This document shows, one piece after another, positions 6,176 to 7,259 of a stretch of DNA of 7,259 nt. How positions within the stretch are numbered: position 1 is the stretch's first letter; each line of letters starts with the position of its first letter. The notes beneath the pieces are model-generated. The model searched no databases. It saw nothing but the letters and a program-made list of their open reading frames with translations, and was not told where the DNA came from. The position numbers and the translations under genes were made by a program. The stretch comes from an uncultured Collinsella sp. (GTDB taxonomy: Bacteria > Actinomycetota > Coriobacteriia > Coriobacteriales > Coriobacteriaceae), in assembly GCA_902465465.1 (NCBI GenBank), contig CABQNF010000050.1:1-7259 (forward strand), read 5' to 3'.

Positions 6176-6814
6176 ATCCACCTGAAACGTCGGTAGCAGC
6201 GTGTCGATAATCTTCGACCCCATATCGCGGTTTGCAGTCGAGTACTCCAAATGCGCCGTGGCAATCGTCGAATCCGTGACGATCGTCTTTTCGTAAATGA
6301 TCGTATCGTCCTCACACCACGAGACCACGTACCAGTTGTCGCCCTCTGCGGTATAGAGGTCGGCCTTGCCCGAGGTGTCCACGTCGACGAACATCTCGTG
6401 TGCGGTTTCTTCGTTAATGTTGACGTAGCCAAACAGGTTGATTACAAAGCCCGTCTCCGGATCCTCATACCTGGCACCACTGCCGCTGGGAGTTTCTTCC
6501 ATCTCAAAGCGATTGGGAATCGACATGCTATAAGGGTGAAGGTCGTTCGTGTACGTATGCACGTCGGTCAGGTAATCGTCCGAATCGCCCGAGCCGTAGT
6601 ATGCCGACTCGTCCTCGGGAACGGCCTCGTCATCCGACGACGAAGACTCCTTGGCCTTGGACTTGTCATCCTTCTTCTTGGCAGAAGAATCTTTCTCGTC
6701 CGAAGACCCAGTATCGATCACCGAAATCTGCGTGTCAGAGCTCTTGGACCCGTTAAGCATCGTGAGCGCAAACACCGTGCCGTCCCATGCGCCTGCCCCA
6801 AACATGGGACACAT
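6173..6814 (-). CDS. Hypothetical protein with Ser/Asp/Lys-rich linker and C-terminal extracytoplasmic-type domain
   Basis: This 213-aa protein has three parts. Residues 1-22 (MCPMFGAGAWDGTVF...) match the spacing of a small zinc ribbon, CPxCGAxxxDGxxFCxxCG, but three of the four cysteines are replaced (C5 by F, C16 by A, C19 by M). Residues 23-90 are a low-complexity Ser/Asp/Lys linker. Residues 91-213 form a globular domain with Y-rich beta strands (YSMSIPNRF, GDNWYVVSW, IIYEK) like domains often found outside the membrane in this group. There is no clear signal peptide or lipobox and only a weak hydrophobic stretch (VFALTML), so localisation is uncertain. An internal deletion that removed the ribbon end and most of a membrane segment would explain this. 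The ATG at 6812-6814 has AAAGG 6 nt upstream; a longer frame to 6895 lacks a good ribosome binding site. Function unknown. Confidence 0.7.
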   Translation of the reverse strand: MCPMFGAGAWDGTVFALTMLNGSKSSDTQISVIDTGSSDEKDSSAKKKDDKSKAKESSSSDDEAVPEDESAYYGSGDSDDYLTDVHTYTNDLHPYSMSIPNRFEMEETPSGSGARYEDPETGFVINLFGYVNINEETAHEMFVDVDTSGKADLYTAEGDNWYVVSWCEDDTIIYEKTIVTDSTIATAHLEYSTANRDMGSKIIDTLLPTFQVD

Positions 6815-7019
6815 GGCCCACCTTTCGAGACTCCCGGGCAGCACAAGCTGGGGCATATCTATAAGTAAGGAACCCGTTGGGGAACGGCCGCGCAACGGTC
6901 ACAAGCGATGAACGGAGGCATAAGCCGCACAGTACACAGAGACATCCGCCACCAGCGCAATCAGAACCCCAACAGCATGCGGCGCCGTGATGTCATCGGC
7001 AGACAAGGAGGACGCCGCC
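6815..7019. promoter_or_regulatory. Divergent intergenic region between the hypothetical and lipoprotein genes
   Basis: This 205-bp region should hold both promoters. A -10-like ATCTATAAGT (6857-6866) can be read as TATAAG on the plus strand or TATAGA on the minus strand, without a convincing -35 on either. A small CCGTT/AACGG hairpin (6874-6887) lies beside it. I see no gene here. Confidence 0.3.
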
Positions 7020-7259
7020 ATGAAGAAAAAGACCCTATCGATCCTTTCCCTTTGCATCGCCCTCTTTGCCGCATTTGCCCTTGTCGGCTGCGGCGGAAGT
7101 GCGTCAAGCGGAGGCAGGGGCAGCAGCGCATCCAAGAGCGAGAGCAAGGAAAAGGCCCCCGTCGCCAAGAAGACCGACTTTATCTGGTTTAAGGTCGAGA
7201 TGCCCGAGGGCGTTGGCGTAAGCGACTCGGCAGGCAAGAACGCCGACAGGGTCCAGCTC
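7020..7259 (+). CDS. Secreted lipoprotein, 5' part, cut by the right edge
   Basis: An open frame of 80 codons runs from the ATG at 7020-7022 to the window edge. The N terminus is a classic lipoprotein signal: MKKK, a hydrophobic core TLSILSLCIALFAAFA, then the lipobox LVGC with Cys24 as the lipidated residue. A Gly/Ser-rich linker with charged repeats (to about residue 48) follows, then the start of a folded domain (TDFIWFKVEMPEGVGV). The protein should be anchored to the outer face of the membrane. AAGGAGG (7005-7011) lies 8 nt upstream, which fixes the start. Nothing visible tells its ligand or function; it might be a solute-binding or surface protein, but the visible part has no diagnostic motif. 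It is the only gene on the plus strand. Confidence 0.88.
   Translation, partial: MKKKTLSILSLCIALFAAFALVGCGGSASSGGRGSSASKSESKEKAPVAKKTDFIWFKVEMPEGVGVSDSAGKNADRVQL

Noticed and set aside
6740..6814. Lipobox in the hypothetical protein (LNGS, one base from LNGC)
   Set aside because: There is no positively charged n-region before it in the chosen start, the hydrophobic stretch is short, and the zinc-ribbon-like reading explains the N terminus better.
6899..7237. Minus-strand open frame opposite the lipoprotein gene
   Set aside because: The plus strand has a strong Shine-Dalgarno, signal peptide and lipobox here, so the minus frame is the shadow.

Overview
The window looks like chromosome of a high-GC anaerobic gut actinobacterium of the Coriobacteriia, most likely Collinsella or a close relative. 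This rests on GC-rich coding sequence, strong AGGAGG-type ribosome binding sites, and a gene set (ABC1/UbiB kinase with a phasin-like partner, C69 dipeptidase, a divergent FolD beside an FchA-type protein, Ser/Gly-rich lipoproteins) that I recognise from that group. The assignment is inference and no rRNA is present.

Almost everything reads leftward on the minus strand; only the last gene reads rightward. From left to right: a cobalamin riboswitch cut by the left edge, controlling a gene outside the window (1-128), with a candidate promoter (134-162). Next is a two-gene unit transcribed leftward, a small phasin-like helical protein (2045-2461) followed 8 nt later by an ABC1/UbiB kinase (273-2036). 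A C69-family dipeptidase (2610-4133) follows, closed by a strong hairpin terminator (2553-2591). A 225-bp AT-rich intergenic element bounded by perfect 28-bp inverted repeats, with a second strong hairpin inside, lies at 4234-4458. Then comes a one-carbon operon, fchA (5355-5987) then folD (4498-5352), separated by 2 nt. Its promoter (6096-6124) sits just upstream of a terminator-like hairpin (6036-6075). A hypothetical extracytoplasmic-type protein (6173-6814) comes next, and divergently from it the 5' end of a lipoprotein gene (7020-7259, cut by the right edge).

The most coherent functional story is the folate operon. FolD keeps its dehydrogenase/NADP domain, but the position of the catalytic cyclohydrolase lysine is alanine and the QLPLP motif reads FRPLP. 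The protein encoded immediately upstream belongs to the cyclodeaminase/cyclohydrolase family. The simplest reading is a split of labour: FchA supplies the cyclohydrolase step and FolD the methylene-THF dehydrogenase step. The other points worth checking are the inverted-repeat element (possible MITE-like repeat), the promoter-proximal hairpin of the folate operon, and a degenerate zinc-ribbon-like N terminus on the hypothetical protein.
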